Below are positions 51,717-60,342 of a stretch of 64,000 nucleotides of DNA, piece by piece; position 1 is the first letter of the stretch; each line of letters begins with the position of its first letter. A program made the position numbers and the translations under genes. The notes beneath the pieces are model-generated. The model was not told the origin of the DNA, ran no database searches, and saw only the letters and a program-made list of their open reading frames with translations. Source of the stretch: Chitinophagales bacterium (GTDB lineage: Bacteria > Bacteroidota > Bacteroidia > Chitinophagales > UBA8649); the NCBI GenBank assembly GCA_020635975.1, contig JACJYT010000002.1:422564-486563 (forward strand). The letters run 5' to 3'.

Positions 51717-51720
51717 GTTG

Positions 51721-51791
51721 AGGTCGGAACCGGATTCGAACCGGTGTAGCAGCTTTTGCAGAGCTGAGCCTAGCCTCTCGGCCATCCGACC
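51721..51791 (-). tRNA. tRNA-Cys(GCA)
   Basis: 71-nt cloverleaf: acceptor GGTCGGA/TTCCGACC region with discriminator T, anticodon stem CAGCT/AGCTG with loop CTGCAAA (GCA), T arm CCGG-TTCGAAT-CCGG. A -7 box lies 14 nt upstream. Confidence 0.95.
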
Positions 51792-51805
51792 TTATAAGAG
51801 GAACG

Positions 51806-51813
51806 CAAAGGTA
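51806..51813 (-). promoter_or_regulatory. -7 promoter box of tRNA-Cys
   Basis: Minus-strand TACCTTTG matches TAnnTTTG. Confidence 0.55.
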
Positions 51814-51921
51814 GAAAAGTTTTTGATTTCCACTTAGTTTTTAACTTATTTTTTAAATATCTCTTACACAACTAGCAGTTCCCTATCTTTTTCCTTAAAT
51901 TTATAAGATAAAGTGAAATCT

Positions 51922-52242
51922 ATGCCAAGTACCGACTATAGCTTAAAAGAATTTCTTGCCTACATGCTTATCTATGCAGCAAATGCCGATTTTGAAATAA
52001 GCCCCAAAGAGGACTTATACATTGAACGTATAGCTGGCGAAGAAGCTTATAATAAAATGCTCAAAGTTTTTCAAGAGCACAACGATTACGATAGCGCTCA
52101 ATTTATAAGTACTATGAAAGAAAAACACATGAAAGGACAAAGTGGCGATGCCCTCCTTAAATTAGTGAAAGAGGTTTTTAAAGTTGATGGGAATTTTAGT
52201 GCTGCTGAATTGGCCTTGTTTGAGGCACTTCGACACGTTTAG
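51922..52242 (+). CDS. TerB-like small protein
   Basis: 106 aa from ATG 51922 (a GTG at 51913 is a longer option). All-helical with the TerB/DjlA-like pattern: LKEFLAYMLIYAANADFEISPKE (about 7-29) then a second acidic repeat LLKLVKEVFKVDGNFSAAELALF (about 80-102), each with a D/E-rich metal-binding-like turn. TerB-like proteins sense metals or bind partners at membranes; role here unknown. Monocistronic. Confidence 0.65.
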   Translation: MPSTDYSLKEFLAYMLIYAANADFEISPKEDLYIERIAGEEAYNKMLKVFQEHNDYDSAQFISTMKEKHMKGQSGDALLKLVKEVFKVDGNFSAAELALFEALRHV

Positions 52243-52330
52243 TTAGATTTATAGATTTGTAGACTTTTAGATTTTTAGAGTAAGCCCAACAGTCTGAAAG
52301 TCTACAAATCTAAAACTCTAGAAATCTAAT
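52242..52330. repeat. Long hairpin between two convergent genes
   Basis: A 20-bp arm pair, TAGATTTGTAGACTTTTAGA (52252-52271) and its complement (52293-52312), with one G-T type mismatch, plus outer pairing of TTAGATTT-like flanks. The 21-nt loop is TTTTTAGAGTAAGCCCAACAG. It lies between the TerB-like gene and folB, so it may end transcription from both sides. Confidence 0.65.
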
Positions 52331-52337
52331 TAAACAT

Positions 52338-52697
52338 CTAATTAACGCTTTCCTTTAATTCAATTATGGATTTTTCGGCCTTGCCATCTATAGGTGGATT
52401 TAGCTTGGCAATTTTCACTCTTACTTTCTTTATTCGCTTGTCGGTTTTCGACAAGGTGTGTATTATTCTACCAGCTAAGTGTTCTAACAACTTTGAGGGT
52501 TTTTCCATTTCAGATTTCACCACATCGTGCAAAATTTGATAATCAAAGGTATCTTCTAAATTGTCGGTATTTACCGATTTCTTGCTTTTAAACCATATAT
52601 CTACGTCGGTAAAAAATAAATTCCCTTTTTCTTGTTCTTCTTTAAACACACCGTGGTGTCCGTGTGTTTCTATATTACTTAAACCAATTTTAATCAT
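52338..52697 (-). CDS. folB: Dihydroneopterin aldolase
   Basis: Folate pathway: converts dihydroneopterin to 6-hydroxymethyl-dihydropterin. 119 aa, normal length. Visible: the N-terminal IETHGHHGVFKEEQ (about 10-23, with the conserved Glu and His), ILHDVVKSEMEKPSKLLEHLA (about 55-75), and the catalytic-region KLNPPIDGKAEKSIIE (about 97-112). It is the only gene on its strand here, divergent from the acyl-CoA dehydrogenase gene. Confidence 0.93.
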   Translation of the reverse strand: MIKIGLSNIETHGHHGVFKEEQEKGNLFFTDVDIWFKSKKSVNTDNLEDTFDYQILHDVVKSEMEKPSKLLEHLAGRIIHTLSKTDKRIKKVRVKIAKLNPPIDGKAEKSIIELKESVN

Positions 52698-52732
52698 TCT
52701 AAATATTTCTTTTTAGCAAGGTAAAATTATGT

Positions 52733-52740
52733 TATTTTTG
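52733..52740 (+). promoter_or_regulatory. -7 promoter box of the acyl-CoA dehydrogenase gene
   Basis: TATTTTTG, about 25 nt before ATG 52766. Confidence 0.5.
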
Positions 52741-52765
52741 CCTAAGAATCACCAAAACCAACAAG

Positions 52766-53944
52766 ATGCATCAAGATACTTACACACACCCCGATTATTA
52801 TTTATTGGATGAATTGCTAACTGAAGAACATAAAATCATTCGCGATTCAATTCGTACCTGGGTAAAACAAAAGTTAAGTCCAGTTATTAACGACTATGCT
52901 CAAAAGGCTGAATTTCCTAAATGGGTGGTGAAAGAATTGGGACAAATTGGAGCTTTTGGTCCAAGTATCCCTGCCGAGTACGGTGGTGGTGGAATGGATG
53001 ATATTGCTTACGGCATAATCATGCAAGAATTGGAACGATGCGATTCGGGTATACGTAGCACGGCATCCGTGCAAGGTAGTTTAGTGATGTACCCGATTTA
53101 TAAATATGGTAGCGAAGCACAAAAAAGAAAGTACTTGCCTGGCTTAGCCAGTGGCGATTTGTTTGGTTGCTTCGGCTTAACAGAACCTAACCACGGAAGT
53201 GATCCCTCTAGTATGGAAACAAGCTTTGTGGATAAAGGCGACCACTATTTATTGAATGGCGCTAAGATGTGGATTTCGAATTCTCCTTTAGCGGATATTG
53301 CTGTGGTTTGGGCGAAAAACGAAGAAGGCAAGATACGTGGAATGATTGTAGAAAAAGGTATGGAAGGCTTCAGCGCTCCAGAAATTAAGAATAAATGGAG
53401 TTTGCGCGCATCTATTACTGGCGAATTGGTTTTTGATAATGTGAAAGTTCCAAAGGAAAATCTTTTCCCAGAAATTGAAGGCTTAAAAGGTCCGCTCTCT
53501 TGCCTAAGTAGCGCTCGTTATGGTATTGCTTGGGGGGCTTTAGGTGCGGCAATGGACTGCTACGACACGGCATTAAAGTATAGTTTAGAGCGTCATCAAT
53601 TTGGCAAGCCATTGGCTGGTTTTCAATTGCAACAAAAGAAATTGGCAGAGATGATTACAGAAATCACTAAAGGCCAATTATTGGTATGGCGTTTAGGTAT
53701 GTTGAAAAATGACGAAAGAGCTACACCTGCTCAAATCTCTATGGCAAAAAGAAACTCTTGTGAGGTGGCTATAGGTATTGCACGCGAGGCTAGACAAATG
53801 TTAGGGGGTATGGGAATTAGTGGCGATTATAGTATTATGCGTCATTCTATGAATTTAGAAAGTGTAATTACTTATGAAGGCACCCACGATATTCACCTCT
53901 TAATTACAGGTATGGATGTTACTGGAGTAAATGCTTTTAAGTAG
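52766..53944 (+). CDS. Glutaryl-CoA dehydrogenase-like acyl-CoA dehydrogenase
   Basis: FAD enzyme, 392 aa. Acyl-CoA dehydrogenase domains: N-terminal helical (about 15-130), middle beta (about 135-230, FGCFGLTEPNHGSDPSSM), C-terminal helical (about 240-390). The catalytic base is the Glu in TYEGTHDIHLLITG (near residue 375), the exact site used by glutaryl-CoA dehydrogenase, as is the N-terminal RSTASVQGSLVMYPI block. It would oxidise and decarboxylate glutaryl-CoA from lysine or tryptophan degradation. Monocistronic. Confidence 0.9.
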   Translation: MHQDTYTHPDYYLLDELLTEEHKIIRDSIRTWVKQKLSPVINDYAQKAEFPKWVVKELGQIGAFGPSIPAEYGGGGMDDIAYGIIMQELERCDSGIRSTASVQGSLVMYPIYKYGSEAQKRKYLPGLASGDLFGCFGLTEPNHGSDPSSMETSFVDKGDHYLLNGAKMWISNSPLADIAVVWAKNEEGKIRGMIVEKGMEGFSAPEIKNKWSLRASITGELVFDNVKVPKENLFPEIEGLKGPLSCLSSARYGIAWGALGAAMDCYDTALKYSLERHQFGKPLAGFQLQQKKLAEMITEITKGQLLVWRLGMLKNDERATPAQISMAKRNSCEVAIGIAREARQMLGGMGISGDYSIMRHSMNLESVITYEGTHDIHLLITGMDVTGVNAFK

Positions 53945-54053
53945 TCTGTAGAATGGAGATGTTAGAATGGAGTAGATTCTCATGTAAATACATAAAGTAT
54001 TCTAATATATAGCTTAAATTAAGTGATTTCTTTATGAATCCTCGGTAGAAATT

Positions 54054-54089
54054 AAAAAACCCGACCAGAAAATACTTTCTAATCGGGTT
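54054..54089 (-). terminator. Terminator of the efflux operon
   Basis: Stem AACCCGA / TCGGGTT with an inner AGAAA/TTTCT pairing, and a T6 tail on the minus strand, 5 nt after the TolC stop. Confidence 0.8.
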
Positions 54090-54093
54090 CCAC

Positions 54094-55416
54094 TTAAAAC
54101 CCCGTATCTAGTAGCAAACCAGCTAGCTGTAATAGTTGTATTTCGGCTAACTTAGTGCTGTATTTACTTTGTGTAAGTTGCGTTGCCGCAAGTAATAAAT
54201 TTTGTTGGGCTTGTCTGTATTCTACAGAGTTAATCTGCCCCAATTTAAATTTCTCGTTGCTTCTCGAAAAGTTATCGATAGTGCTTTGTAAATTATTCTC
54301 CAGATTTTTATAGGTGAAGACTTTGTTCTGGTAATCTGCCCAAGCATTTTCAAAATCTCTATTAAGATTATTCTTGGTTTGCTCTAACTCTAAATTTAAA
54401 TTTAGCTGATTCAGTTTTGTATTTTGAACTGCAGTACTTGTTGCTCCACCATCAAATAGATTCCAACTAGCTGTAGCACCAGCACTTAAGCCATAGCTTA
54501 CCGAAGAAGCCAAGAAAGAGGCGGCGTTGTTATTACTTCTGTTCCAGCCATATTGGGCAGTACCCGTTATACTTGGTAGGTATCTGGCTTTTTGTACATT
54601 TACATTATAACTAGCTATTTCCATGTTTTTTTGTGCTTGCAAAAGACTAGCATTATTGGCCAACATGCTGTTATAAAGCTTATTCTTATCCATTTCTTGC
54701 ATAAATACTAAATTCGTATCTATGGTAAAATCGCTGTTTATGTCTTGAACCATAATAGCATTTAGGTTTCTTTTTGCGTTAGCCACAGCAAGATTGGCAT
54801 TGGCATAACTGATGCTATCGTTGCTTAAATCGACTTCGGCATTTAGTACAGCTAGCATATTCCCTTGTCCGAAATTAAAGGCTGTTCTCGTTCTTTCTAA
54901 TCTATTAGCAGAAAGAAGTAAAGCTTCCTTATAGATCTTCGAATTTAAACTTTGAACCGCAACATCGTAATAAGCCGCTAGGGTTTGCACAACCGCATTT
55001 TCTATAGTAGCTCTTGCTTGCAATTCGCTTAAAGCGTATTGTTCTTTCAATTGTTTGTAGTTATACCATCTCCCCAAGCCATCAAAAAGCGTATAGCTAA
55101 GATTTAAAGAGGCATTGTAAGCACTCGAATTTGCTCCGTTTAGACTAGTGCTTGTTCCATCTTGACGGTTGGCAATGATGTTGTTTAGATTGTAATTTGC
55201 TCCAGCATTAGCACTTAAACTGGGTAGGAAGCGCGAGTTGAGAATGCTTTTGTTATTATTCGCAATCTCTACATTATTAGCACTAATTAGAACGCCAAAG
55301 TTGTTCTCTAGAGCTTGTTGAACGGCGCTAGCTGCGTCTAATTGTTCTTGGGCAAAACTTGTAGAATGACTAATTCCAAAAAGGAAACTTAGGTATATTA
55401 AAATCTTATTTTTCAT
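54094..55416 (-). CDS. TolC-family outer membrane efflux protein
   Basis: Outer membrane channel of a tripartite pump. 440 aa from ATG 55416 (a TTG upstream is less likely). Signal peptide (1-23, LIYLSFLFGISHSTSFA), then two TolC repeats of long periplasmic helices (about 25-225 and 230-440) with repeated coiled-coil heptads and the typical SLNLSYTLFDGLGRW (about 105-119). Last gene of the marR-adaptor-RND-TolC operon. Confidence 0.92.
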   Translation of the reverse strand: MKNKILIYLSFLFGISHSTSFAQEQLDAASAVQQALENNFGVLISANNVEIANNNKSILNSRFLPSLSANAGANYNLNNIIANRQDGTSTSLNGANSSAYNASLNLSYTLFDGLGRWYNYKQLKEQYALSELQARATIENAVVQTLAAYYDVAVQSLNSKIYKEALLLSANRLERTRTAFNFGQGNMLAVLNAEVDLSNDSISYANANLAVANAKRNLNAIMVQDINSDFTIDTNLVFMQEMDKNKLYNSMLANNASLLQAQKNMEIASYNVNVQKARYLPSITGTAQYGWNRSNNNAASFLASSVSYGLSAGATASWNLFDGGATSTAVQNTKLNQLNLNLELEQTKNNLNRDFENAWADYQNKVFTYKNLENNLQSTIDNFSRSNEKFKLGQINSVEYRQAQQNLLLAATQLTQSKYSTKLAEIQLLQLAGLLLDTGF

Positions 55417-55433
55417 CTTCTTTAGATCCAAGT

Positions 55434-58400
55434 TTAGTGTAAGTCTTCGTTTTCCGATTCAATTTCCATTATGGCTCGCTCTACATTCTCTTTTGTAACA
55501 TCATCTCTCTCTGTTAGCCAATAGAAGCCCATTTTTAAATAGTTACTTATCGACAGCAATATGGGCAAAATAATTAGAGTAAGAATGGTAGCAATGGCAA
55601 TACCATAGGCAATAGAAACGGCCATAGGAATTAAGAATTGTGCCTGTCTACTCTTCTCAAAAATTAAAGGTCCTAAACCAGCAATGGTAGTAATGGAGGT
55701 TAAGAATATAGCTCTAAATCTCGATTTGCCAGCTTCTAAAAGCGCCTCTTCAAATTTTAAACCCTCTTTTAAGTTGGTGTTGAATTTACTAATCAAAACC
55801 AAGCCATCGTTCACCATAATTCCAACAAGAGCGATAATTCCTAAGAAAGAAAGAATGTTGATTTTTATACCATGGAAATAATGTCCCCAGGCTACTCCAA
55901 TTAAACTAAAAGGAACCAAGAACAAGAGCAACAAGGGTTGAGTATAGGATCTAAAAGTGAAAGCTATGGTAACATAAATGAGAAGTAAAATAACAGGAAG
56001 CACTTTAGCCGCCGACTTCTGAAATTTCCCAGCTTCTCTATTTTGTCCTTCGTAAAGCGCACTTACACTTGGGTATTTTTGTAACAGGGCAGGAACAATA
56101 TTTGCTTGAATGTCTGCCAAGATATCGGTAGCACTCACCTCTCTATTCTTTAAATCGGAACTGACTTGAATTTCTCTTTTTCCATTTAAGTGGTTAATGG
56201 CTACATCTCCTCTTTCTATGGTATAATTCGCAATTTCTGCAAAAGGAATTTTTTGTCCTGCTGGACCAACAATTTCCATCATGTCTAAGTTGGCTATCGA
56301 TGAACGGTTTTCTTCGTCATAACGCACCCAAACCTTAATTTCGTCTGGTCCCCTTTGGAAACGCTGTGCTTGATAACCAAAGAAGGCAGCACGTACTTGA
56401 GCCATAACATCATTGGTGTTTAAGCCAAGCAAATAGGCATTGGGCAGCAACTCAATTCGAATTTCCTTAATCCCAGCAGGGTCGTTATCTGCAATATTTT
56501 TTAGCAGGGGATTTGCTGCTAAAATTTCTTTGAGTTCGGCTTTAGCTGCTTTTAGCTCTTCAATATTATTACTCAATAGAGAAACGGCAATAGGAGAGCC
56601 TCCAAAGTTTCCACCATCGCCATAGGTAAGTCTTTCTATGCCGTAAACCACGCCTGTTAACTCCTCAATCCTATTCGCTATATCTATAGAAGGCATGTCT
56701 CTTTCTTCACCAGGGAGTAGATTAACCGCCAAACTAGCATTGGAGGTACCCGGACCAAGAGTTTTGATTACATTTTCTACTACTTGTTTCTGACCACTTT
56801 GCTTTTCTGTAAACTCATCATTGGCAATCCAAGCTTTTGCTTCGATATAACTAATTATGGAATCGGTAATTTCTGCACTAGTTCCTTCAGGCATTTTTAA
56901 ATCTATGCTTACGCGGTCACTAGCAATCGAAGGGAAAAAAGTAGTGCCTATTACATTTCCTTGAATGGAAGCTCTTGTGAGCAACATCATACTAATCAAG
57001 ATCACTACCGATAGAAATTGATTTCTTAGGGCAAAGGCTAAAACTGGAGTATAAAGCTTGTCACGCATAAAGTTCATTAAGCGATCTCCAAAACTGTTGA
57101 TTTTTCGAAGTGCTGCAAAAACTTTATCTATAAAGCCCTTTGCTTCTTCTCTATCTTCGCTTCGAACTAAAGCCGCTGAATGCGCAATGTGGGCAGGTAA
57201 AATGAGAATGGCTTCAATTAGAGAAACTACCAAGGTAAGAATAACGATTACCGAAACCTCTCCAAAAAATTCTCCAATTCGACTATCCAAAAAGAGGAAA
57301 GTAGAGAAAGCAAGAACGGTAGTAATAATAGCAGAAATGATAGAAGGAAGTACTTCCATGGTTCCATCGATTGCCGCTTGAATTGGTCCTTTTCCTGCTT
57401 CGAAATGCTGGTAGATATTTTCAGCAATCACAATACCATCATCCACTAAAATACCAATTACGATAATCATTCCGAACAAAGAAAGCACATTAATCGTAAC
57501 GCCGAAAAGTCCTGCAAAAACAAACATCCCTAAGAAAGCCACAGGCATTCCCATCGCTACCCAAAAGGCTAAACGAGTGTTCAAGAAAAGCGAAAGTAAA
57601 ATTAGCACTAAGATCATCCCGATTACAGCATTCTCTGTTAGTAGTGCAGTTCTATCTTTTAGGGTAATCGACGAGTCGTTTTGAATGTTTAATTGAACAT
57701 TGGAGTTTTCTTGGTTAAACTTAGCGATATAGGCTTTTATGTCGTCTGCCGAAGAGAGCAGATCCTCATCATTGGTATTGCTTATTTTAACATTAACTGC
57801 TAAGTCGCCATTAAAGAAAGAGGCATTAGGCGAATCTTGAAAAATATCTCGCACGGTAGCCACATCTTTTAATCGAACCACATTACCATTAAGCTCACTT
57901 TTAATAACAATAAAATCGAGCTCGTCTGCATAGTAGGATCTATTATTGGCTCGTATTAAGTAGTCTTCCTGACTCGTTTTTATATTACCACCAGTGCTTA
58001 GAATATTTTCTTTGGCTACAGCTTGTGCTACCTCTTGAAAACTTAATTGGTAGGCACGCAAGCTATTTTCGCTCACGGCAATTTCAATTTCTTCTAAGGG
58101 GAAACCACTTATTTCTACTTGAGAAATCCCCTCTATACTTCGCAAATCATTTTCTACTTCTTCCGAAATGTCTTTTAAAGTTTTGAGGTCAATATCCTTG
58201 CCGCTAATAGCAAAACTTATGGTTTCTCTTGTTTCTTCTTTTTTGGCAACTACCAAAGGTTCCATTCCTGTTGGGTAACTTGCTACTCTATCAACAGCAT
58301 TCTTTACATCTGCTAATACCAAATCAATATCAAAACCTTTTAAGGCTTCTACGGTAATGGTACCCGAGTTTTCCTTAGAAACTGAGGTTACTCTATCGAT

Positions 58401-58631
58401 ACCTAGTATACCTTTCAAATTATCCTCGATTTGAAGTACCACCCCTTCTTCAATTTCTTGAGGTGAAGCTCCAGGATAGGTAATTTGCACGGTAATAATT
58501 TTCGTTTCTACTAGGGGGAAGAAAGAAGATTTCAGCGACATCGCACCAATTAGACCTAAGATTAAAAAGGCAAAAATGATGACGTTTACCGGGACGCTGT
58601 ATTTTATAAAAAAGGAGATGAATTTTTTCAT
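55434..58631 (-). CDS. RND efflux transporter permease (AcrB/MexB-like)
   Basis: Inner-membrane proton-driven pump. 1065 aa, standard AcrB size: 12 membrane segments in two groups (first segment about 12-33; TM2-6 about 335-480; second half similar) with periplasmic porter loops. Proton-relay aspartates sit in ILVDDGIVIAENIYQHFE in the TM4 region (about 395-412), and the second half has the parallel VGIMVNDGLVLIS. It connects the adaptor (58650) to the TolC channel (55416) and follows the adaptor by 18 nt. Substrate unknown; MarR control suggests toxic compounds. Confidence 0.94.
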   Translation of the reverse strand: MKKFISFFIKYSVPVNVIIFAFLILGLIGAMSLKSSFFPLVETKIITVQITYPGASPQEIEEGVVLQIEDNLKGILGIDRVTSVSKENSGTITVEALKGFDIDLVLADVKNAVDRVASYPTGMEPLVVAKKEETRETISFAISGKDIDLKTLKDISEEVENDLRSIEGISQVEISGFPLEEIEIAVSENSLRAYQLSFQEVAQAVAKENILSTGGNIKTSQEDYLIRANNRSYYADELDFIVIKSELNGNVVRLKDVATVRDIFQDSPNASFFNGDLAVNVKISNTNDEDLLSSADDIKAYIAKFNQENSNVQLNIQNDSSITLKDRTALLTENAVIGMILVLILLSLFLNTRLAFWVAMGMPVAFLGMFVFAGLFGVTINVLSLFGMIIVIGILVDDGIVIAENIYQHFEAGKGPIQAAIDGTMEVLPSIISAIITTVLAFSTFLFLDSRIGEFFGEVSVIVILTLVVSLIEAILILPAHIAHSAALVRSEDREEAKGFIDKVFAALRKINSFGDRLMNFMRDKLYTPVLAFALRNQFLSVVILISMMLLTRASIQGNVIGTTFFPSIASDRVSIDLKMPEGTSAEITDSIISYIEAKAWIANDEFTEKQSGQKQVVENVIKTLGPGTSNASLAVNLLPGEERDMPSIDIANRIEELTGVVYGIERLTYGDGGNFGGSPIAVSLLSNNIEELKAAKAELKEILAANPLLKNIADNDPAGIKEIRIELLPNAYLLGLNTNDVMAQVRAAFFGYQAQRFQRGPDEIKVWVRYDEENRSSIANLDMMEIVGPAGQKIPFAEIANYTIERGDVAINHLNGKREIQVSSDLKNREVSATDILADIQANIVPALLQKYPSVSALYEGQNREAGKFQKSAAKVLPVILLLIYVTIAFTFRSYTQPLLLLFLVPFSLIGVAWGHYFHGIKINILSFLGIIALVGIMVNDGLVLISKFNTNLKEGLKFEEALLEAGKSRFRAIFLTSITTIAGLGPLIFEKSRQAQFLIPMAVSIAYGIAIATILTLIILPILLSISNYLKMGFYWLTERDDVTKENVERAIMEIESENEDLH

Positions 58632-58649
58632 GACGCTCTTATTCTTTTC

Positions 58650-59777
58650 TTATTTATTTGCAATTTTTACGAGCATGCCACTGTGTGCGCCTGGTACTGC
58701 TTTGTTTAATATTAAAGTGCCATCTGGTATCCCTTTAAGAATGGCTGTTTCTTCGGTAAAGTAAATAGGATTCACTTCTTGAAGAATTAGTGTACTATCC
58801 TTAACTGCGTAAATGGCCTTGTTGTCGATAAGCAGTTTTCTTGAAATTTCATAAACCTCTTTTTCCTCTCTTCCTTGTAATTCTGCAGCTAAATACATGC
58901 CTTCATTCAAATCTTTGCCAAGTAGCTCGATATAGGCTTGAATGCTTTGGGTACTTGCGTCGATTACACTATTAACTCGAACAACCTTACCTGTATAGCT
59001 CTTACTTTTGTCGAGATTATACAGTTTTACCGTGTTGCCAATTTTTAATAAATCCTTATACGATTCATTGATAGCTAACTCTAATTCGTAAACACTAGGA
59101 TCAATAAATTCTCCTAATTTTTGTCCAGCTCTAACCAAAGCCCCTTCGCTTACTAAAGCCTCTGTAAGTACCCCATTAAACGGCGCTAGAATATGGTACT
59201 TACTTAGTCTTTCCTCCATGTTTTTTATGGTGTAATAGGTGTTTATTATCCCTTTATTACTGATATAGTATTTCTCTTGTTCCGAGTTCATAGAAGGTAA
59301 AACTGGAGCAGTTTTATTAATGTCAAATCCTTTTAAATAAGTTTGCCATTTGCCAGCTTCATTAGGATAGTCTAATAAAAGATCTGGCATTGCACTAGTT
59401 AGTAAGGAGAAAAAATTACTTCTTGCCGCTACTAGAGAAGCTTGATATTCGCTTTGGTCTAGCTGAATTAAGGTGCTGCCTATCGAATAATTTTGCCCTT
59501 CTTTAAAAGCTTTCATGCCCGAAAGAAATATACCTTGCACCTCGGCATAGAGCTCAATTTTTCGTTTAGCCTGAATATTTCCAGTAGCTTTTATTTGTAA
59601 ATTAATAGTGGTGTTTTTTACCGTATCTACATAAACATTTTGAACCACCTTGTTATAAACAGTTTCTGGCTTCGCCTTCCCGCCCGCAATAGCACTAGCT
59701 AGTTTTACACAAGCAAATAGCAACAAGATGCTAAACACGGTGGAGATAATGGATCTAATGGTGTTATTTAGTTTCAT
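58650..59777 (-). CDS. RND efflux periplasmic adaptor subunit
   Basis: About 375 aa from ATG 59777 (a GTG at 59789 is the longer option). One N-terminal membrane segment (about 7-27), then the adaptor order: beta-barrel/lipoyl half (about 60-95, IKATGNIQAKRKIELYAEVQG), a helical hairpin with the less usual long stretch ending GKWQTYLKGFDINK (about 100-175), the second lipoyl half (about 195-225, KYHILAPFNGVLTEALVSEG), and the beta-barrel and membrane-proximal domain (about 230-375). It overlaps marR by 14 nt, so it is cotranscribed. Confidence 0.9.
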   Translation of the reverse strand: MKLNNTIRSIISTVFSILLLFACVKLASAIAGGKAKPETVYNKVVQNVYVDTVKNTTINLQIKATGNIQAKRKIELYAEVQGIFLSGMKAFKEGQNYSIGSTLIQLDQSEYQASLVAARSNFFSLLTSAMPDLLLDYPNEAGKWQTYLKGFDINKTAPVLPSMNSEQEKYYISNKGIINTYYTIKNMEERLSKYHILAPFNGVLTEALVSEGALVRAGQKLGEFIDPSVYELELAINESYKDLLKIGNTVKLYNLDKSKSYTGKVVRVNSVIDASTQSIQAYIELLGKDLNEGMYLAAELQGREEKEVYEISRKLLIDNKAIYAVKDSTLILQEVNPIYFTEETAILKGIPDGTLILNKAVPGAHSGMLVKIANK

Positions 59778-60237
59778 TTTGGTTTTCACTTAAGTGGTTA
59801 ATAATTTTCTTTAGAACTTTGATGGTACTTGCTATTTCTTCTTCGCTTAGAGCTTCTTGCATATGCTTTGCTGTAGCAACAACAATGGGAAAAGCCTTTT
59901 CAAATTTTTCTCTTCCTTTTGGGGTAATGTAGATTTTATTACATCTATTGTCTTCTGCGCATTGCATTCTAGTTACTAAACCTTTGGCTTCCATTTTGCT
60001 TACCAAGCGAGTTAAAGAGGTTTTATCTCTATTACTTGCGCAAGCCAAGTCGTTTTGAACTAAACCATCTTGCTCGGTTAAATGCTTTAAAAGGATGATT
60101 TGTTCTCTTGAAAAGTCCAAATCGTTTTCTTTGAAACTATCTTGTATCCGTCTAGAATATAAGCGAGTGGTGCGACCAATCCAAGGGAGAAGGGTCTCTT
60201 CTATGGGCTTTATGTTCGTATTATTTTTCAAAACCAT
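59764..60237 (-). CDS. MarR family transcriptional regulator
   Basis: 157 aa winged-helix dimer. HTH region LVQNDLACASNRDKTSLTRLVSKMEAKG (split, about 60-87) with the wing VTRMQCAEDNRCNKIYIT (about 89-106), and dimerisation helices at both ends. It is the first gene of the efflux operon, so it probably represses its own operon. The 24-bp palindrome at 60261-60284, 24 nt upstream of its ATG, is its likely operator. Confidence 0.93.
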   Translation of the reverse strand: MVLKNNTNIKPIEETLLPWIGRTTRLYSRRIQDSFKENDLDFSREQIILLKHLTEQDGLVQNDLACASNRDKTSLTRLVSKMEAKGLVTRMQCAEDNRCNKIYITPKGREKFEKAFPIVVATAKHMQEALSEEEIASTIKVLKKIINHLSENQNETK

Positions 60238-60260
60238 ACGAAGGTAGAGCCTAATTTTTT

Positions 60261-60284
60261 ATTTAGTTGCATGTACAACTAAAT
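60261..60284. promoter_or_regulatory. Putative MarR operator
   Basis: Perfect palindrome with 9-bp arms ATTTAGTTG and CAACTAAAT around a 6-nt centre (CATGTA). It lies just upstream of marR and, on the other strand, 59 nt upstream of aroC. A degenerate minus-strand -7 box (TAATTTAG) overlaps it at 60279-60286, so binding would block the operon promoter. Confidence 0.7.
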
Positions 60285-60342
60285 TAATTCTGATTTTAAC
60301 ATTTTTTTAAAACTATTATTTTCTCGCTATCTTGCAGAGCAT

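Noticed and set aside
57058..57381. 107-residue plus-strand frame inside the RND pump gene
   Set aside because: Antisense frame with no family features; a by-product of the conserved coding strand.
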